This document shows positions 62,325-64,000 of a stretch of DNA of 64,000 bases, piece after piece. The DNA is from Actinokineospora auranticolor (GTDB taxonomy: Bacteria; Actinomycetota; Actinomycetes; Mycobacteriales; Pseudonocardiaceae), in assembly GCF_002934265.1 (NCBI RefSeq), contig NZ_PTIX01000020.1:1-64000 (forward strand). Direction: 5' to 3'. A program made the position numbers and the translations under genes. Below the pieces are notes generated by a model. The model was not told the origin of the DNA, searched no databases, and saw nothing but the letters and a program-made list of their open reading frames with translations. How positions within the stretch are numbered: the stretch's first letter is position 1; the number at the start of each line of letters is the position of its first letter.

Positions 62325-62920
62325 CGAGCCACCCCCAGGCAGTCGCGCAGCCGGATGAGACCGTCGCGCAATCGGGTCTTGATGGTGCCCAGCGGGGTGC
62401 CGAGGAGCTCCGACACCTCCCGGTAGGTCAACCCCCGGTAGTACGCCAGCTCCACGGACTCCCGCTGCAGGTCGGTCAGCGAGGACAGGCAGCGGCGCAC
62501 CTGCTCGTGCTCCAACCGCGTGCTCACCTGCTCGGCCACCTCGTCGAACGGGCGCGCGGCCTCCCGCCGGTGCGCCCGGTCCTCGCGGTCGGTCGCCGAC
62601 TGCGCCGAGCGCACCCGGTCGACGGCGCGGCGGTGCGCCATGGTCAGCACCCAGGTCATCGCGCTGCCCCGCTCCGGGTTGTAGCGCGCGGCGGTGCGCC
62701 ACAGCTCCAGCAGCACCTCCTGGGTCACCTCCTCCGACTGCGCCGGGTCCCGCACGATCCGCCGGACCAACCCGAACACCGGGGCGGACACCGCGTCGTA
62801 GAGCCGTTCGAAAGCGCCCTCGTCACCGCGGGCGACCAGCTGCAGCAGCACCTCCGGTTCGGGTGGGCCCGCCTCGGCCGCACCCGCGCCACCGGTGATC
62901 CGCCGAACCCGTTCGGCCAT
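62321..62920 (-). CDS. sigK: ECF RNA polymerase sigma factor SigK
   Basis: A 199-residue ECF sigma factor. Region 2 covers about 40-105 (FERLYDAVSAPVFGLVRRIV, SEEVTQEVLLELWRTAARYN) and region 4 about 135-190 (SLTDLQRESVELAYYRGLTY, TPLGTIKTRLRDGL). Coupling to an RskA-type anti-sigma factor identifies it as SigK-like. GAGGAG precedes the ATG at 62920. Targets unknown here. Confidence 0.9.
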   Translation of the reverse strand: MAERVRRITGGAGAAEAGPPEPEVLLQLVARGDEGAFERLYDAVSAPVFGLVRRIVRDPAQSEEVTQEVLLELWRTAARYNPERGSAMTWVLTMAHRRAVDRVRSAQSATDREDRAHRREAARPFDEVAEQVSTRLEHEQVRRCLSSLTDLQRESVELAYYRGLTYREVSELLGTPLGTIKTRLRDGLIRLRDCLGVAR

Positions 62921-63304
62921 GCCACTCTCCTCGATGCCGCCCCTCGCGCCGTGCGGCGCTGCCCGGTCATTCGGCGTACCGGGGCCCGCGGATGGGTGCC
63001 CGGGACCGGCGCTGTGTAGCGCGGATCACACGGCGTGCGGGTTCCCGCTCCGACCACGCGCGTCGGAGATCCGCACACCATCCCAGAACCTGGGCGCCGT
63101 TGACCCGGGCGTCGGCCCCTGGTTCGACTCGCGGCGTGTTGCTACGCGCCATGACCGACCGGCGGGGTCACATCGACCTCAGCCGGGTCGCGAGCGCGCT
63201 CTGTCGCTGTCGGTGACCCAGCCCGTCCCCCCGGCCCACCCGCGTGGCCGAGCCGAGCCCGCGCGTCCCGCAGAGCAACATCCCTTCCTGGAGTGAAACC
63301 AGCC
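62921..63304. promoter_or_regulatory. Divergent sigK/cupin intergenic region
   Basis: A 384-base region that must hold both promoters. I cannot pick out a convincing ECF -35/-10 pair by eye; a small palindromic area CGGATCACACGGCGTGCGGG lies near 63021. No gene is seen. Confidence 0.3.
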
Positions 63305-63775
63305 ATGTTCGCCGTGCCGCCGAACACCATCGCCCTCACCGCCACGCCGGCCGACTCGCACCCGGCGCTCATCGCGCGCCGGTACGCCGAGGACCGGTCC
63401 CGCTGGGCGCACCTGCTGCGCTACGACCCCGCCGAGCGGTTCGCCGCGCTGGTCGACCGCGCGGACGGCCAGGAGGTCTGGCTGATGAGCTGGCTGCCCG
63501 GGCAGCGCACCGACCTGCACGACCACTCGTCCGCGAGCGGCGCCTTCACCGTGGTCAGCGGCGCGCTGACCGAGCGGGTCGCGGTGCCGGGCCGGGCGGC
63601 GGAGGCGCTGCACGCGCTCGTCGCCGGGCAGTCGCGGGTCTTCGGCCCCGGCTACGTGCACCAGGTGACCAACGACTCACCTGATCCGGCGGTCAGCATC
63701 CACGTCTACCGCGCGGCCCGCCCGGCCATGCGCAACTACCGCATCGACCCGGTCACCGGACTCGAACGGGTCTAG
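63305..63775 (+). CDS. Cysteine dioxygenase-like cupin protein
   Basis: A 156-residue cupin. Iron ligands expected for cysteine dioxygenase are H72 and H74 in TDLHDHSSASGAFTVVSGAL, and H119 in FGPGYVHQVTND. Such enzymes oxidise cysteine to cysteine sulfinate. ATG 63305 is chosen with GGAG upstream; a GTG four codons earlier lies on top of that site. It is followed by a duplicated copy of its own last 28 bases. Confidence 0.8.
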   Translation: MFAVPPNTIALTATPADSHPALIARRYAEDRSRWAHLLRYDPAERFAALVDRADGQEVWLMSWLPGQRTDLHDHSSASGAFTVVSGALTERVAVPGRAAEALHALVAGQSRVFGPGYVHQVTNDSPDPAVSIHVYRAARPAMRNYRIDPVTGLERV

Positions 63776-63806
63776 CCAGGTCACCGGGCTCGAACGGGTC
63801 TAGCCT
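63751..63806. repeat. 28-bp direct tandem duplication at a convergent gene end
   Basis: GGTCACCGGACTCGAACGGG-TCTAGCCA (63751-63778) is followed directly by GGTCACCGGGCTCGAACGGG-TCTAGCCT (63779-63806), with two differences. The TAG of the first copy ends the cupin gene, and the CTAG of the second supplies the stop of the opposing gene. Confidence 0.9.
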
Positions 63807-64000
63807 GCGCGGCCCGCGATGTGCGGGGGGACGGCGATGTGCGCGGTCTGCGGCTCGGGTTCGCCCCAGACCGTGCGCAGCGGCAGCACCCCGGCCCACG
63901 CGGTGTCGGCGGCGATGTCCTCCTCGTCGTCGTTCGGCCCGCCCGTGCGGGTCTTCACCGCCGCCTCGGTCAGGTCCAGCGCCAGCACGGTGGTCGCGGC
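63800..64000 (-). CDS. PNPOx-family protein, C-terminal part (runs off the window)
   Basis: 66 residues and a stop, continuing beyond base 64000. The visible part (LTEAAVKTRTGGPNDDEEDI, then WAGVLPLRTVWGEPEPQ) matches the C-terminus of actinobacterial pyridoxamine 5'-phosphate oxidase-like flavin/F420-binding proteins. N-terminal domain and start lie outside. Converges on the cupin gene. Confidence 0.75.
   Translation of the reverse strand, partial: AATTVLALDLTEAAVKTRTGGPNDDEEDIAADTAWAGVLPLRTVWGEPEPQTAHIAVPPHIAGRAG

Overview
The window comes from a high-GC Actinomycetota chromosome, most probably Pseudonocardiales (Saccharothrix/Actinokineospora/Amycolatopsis-like). This rests on the GC-rich third codon positions, many GTG starts, a HupB-type HU with a long Lys/Ala tail, and gene order. 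From the metE-like gene to gpsA, the order and relative orientation closely follow the block Rv3015c to Rv2982c of Mycobacterium tuberculosis: metE-like, ligA, ACT protein, gatC, gatA, gatB, LppZ-like lipoprotein, DoxX, Cfp6-like, ilvB, ilvN, ilvC, serA, leuB, FAH, gltX, two tRNAs, IclR, leuC, leuD, hupB, mutT1, ppk1, cofC, gpsA. The pfkA slot between gatA and gatB holds a 65-residue membrane protein instead. An Sdh1-type sdhCAB operon and several unique genes are inserted into this backbone.

Layout. 0-3.5 kb: end of an IS4-like transposase, a PLP-dependent dehydratase, a cobalamin-independent methionine-synthase-like protein, a LysR regulator. 3.6-7 kb: sdhCAB. 7-19 kb: BNR-repeat protein with a MoaD/ThiS-like partner, ligA, GNAT, a secreted protein, BKACE, ACT protein and gatCAB. 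19-25 kb: an uncharacterised gene, a tetR remnant abutting an alpha/beta hydrolase, the LppZ-like lipoprotein, a second hydrolase, a 2-hydroxyacid dehydrogenase and DoxX. 26-41 kb: branched-chain amino acid and serine synthesis (ilvD, ilvBNC, serA, leuB, cimA), with a DUF397 gene and an 847-residue repetitive disordered protein before serA. 41-50.5 kb: FAH, FAD monooxygenase, gltX, HAD, tRNA-Gln, tRNA-Glu, IclR, leuCD. 50.7-59.7 kb: hupB, mutT1, ppk1, cofC, plsC, gpsA and a PLP transsulfuration-type enzyme. 59.7-61.6 kb: a gene-free repeat region. 61.6-64 kb: rskA/sigK, a cysteine-dioxygenase-like cupin and the end of a PNPOx-family gene.

How it works together. ilvD, ilvBNC, leuB and leuCD belong to Val/Leu/Ile synthesis. 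2-Ketobutyrate for Ile could come from the dehydratase and/or from citramalate synthase. Two of these units carry classical transcription attenuators visible in the sequence: ilvB has a 15-codon Ile/Leu/Val leader peptide and cimA a 13-codon Val/Leu/Ile leader with three consecutive Ile codons. Each leader has a hairpin overlapping its last codons, followed by a terminator with a T run. leuCD has an IclR gene divergent to it with a palindrome between. gatCAB and gltX are both needed where Gln-tRNA is made by transamidation, and the tRNA-Gln and tRNA-Glu genes lie close to gltX.

Intergenic DNA is unusually rich in dispersed repeats. Three related architectures (A, B, C; ten copies in all) combine a DnaA-box-like TTGTCCACA word with a -10-like hexamer and a G-rich, often RBS-like segment, with no intact gene behind them. 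A fourth family (D; three copies) is a long palindrome of about 145 bp whose arms change in a compensating way between copies. There are also a 16-bp minisatellite and a 104-bp tandem array. I saw no CRISPR array, prophage or biosynthetic gene cluster.
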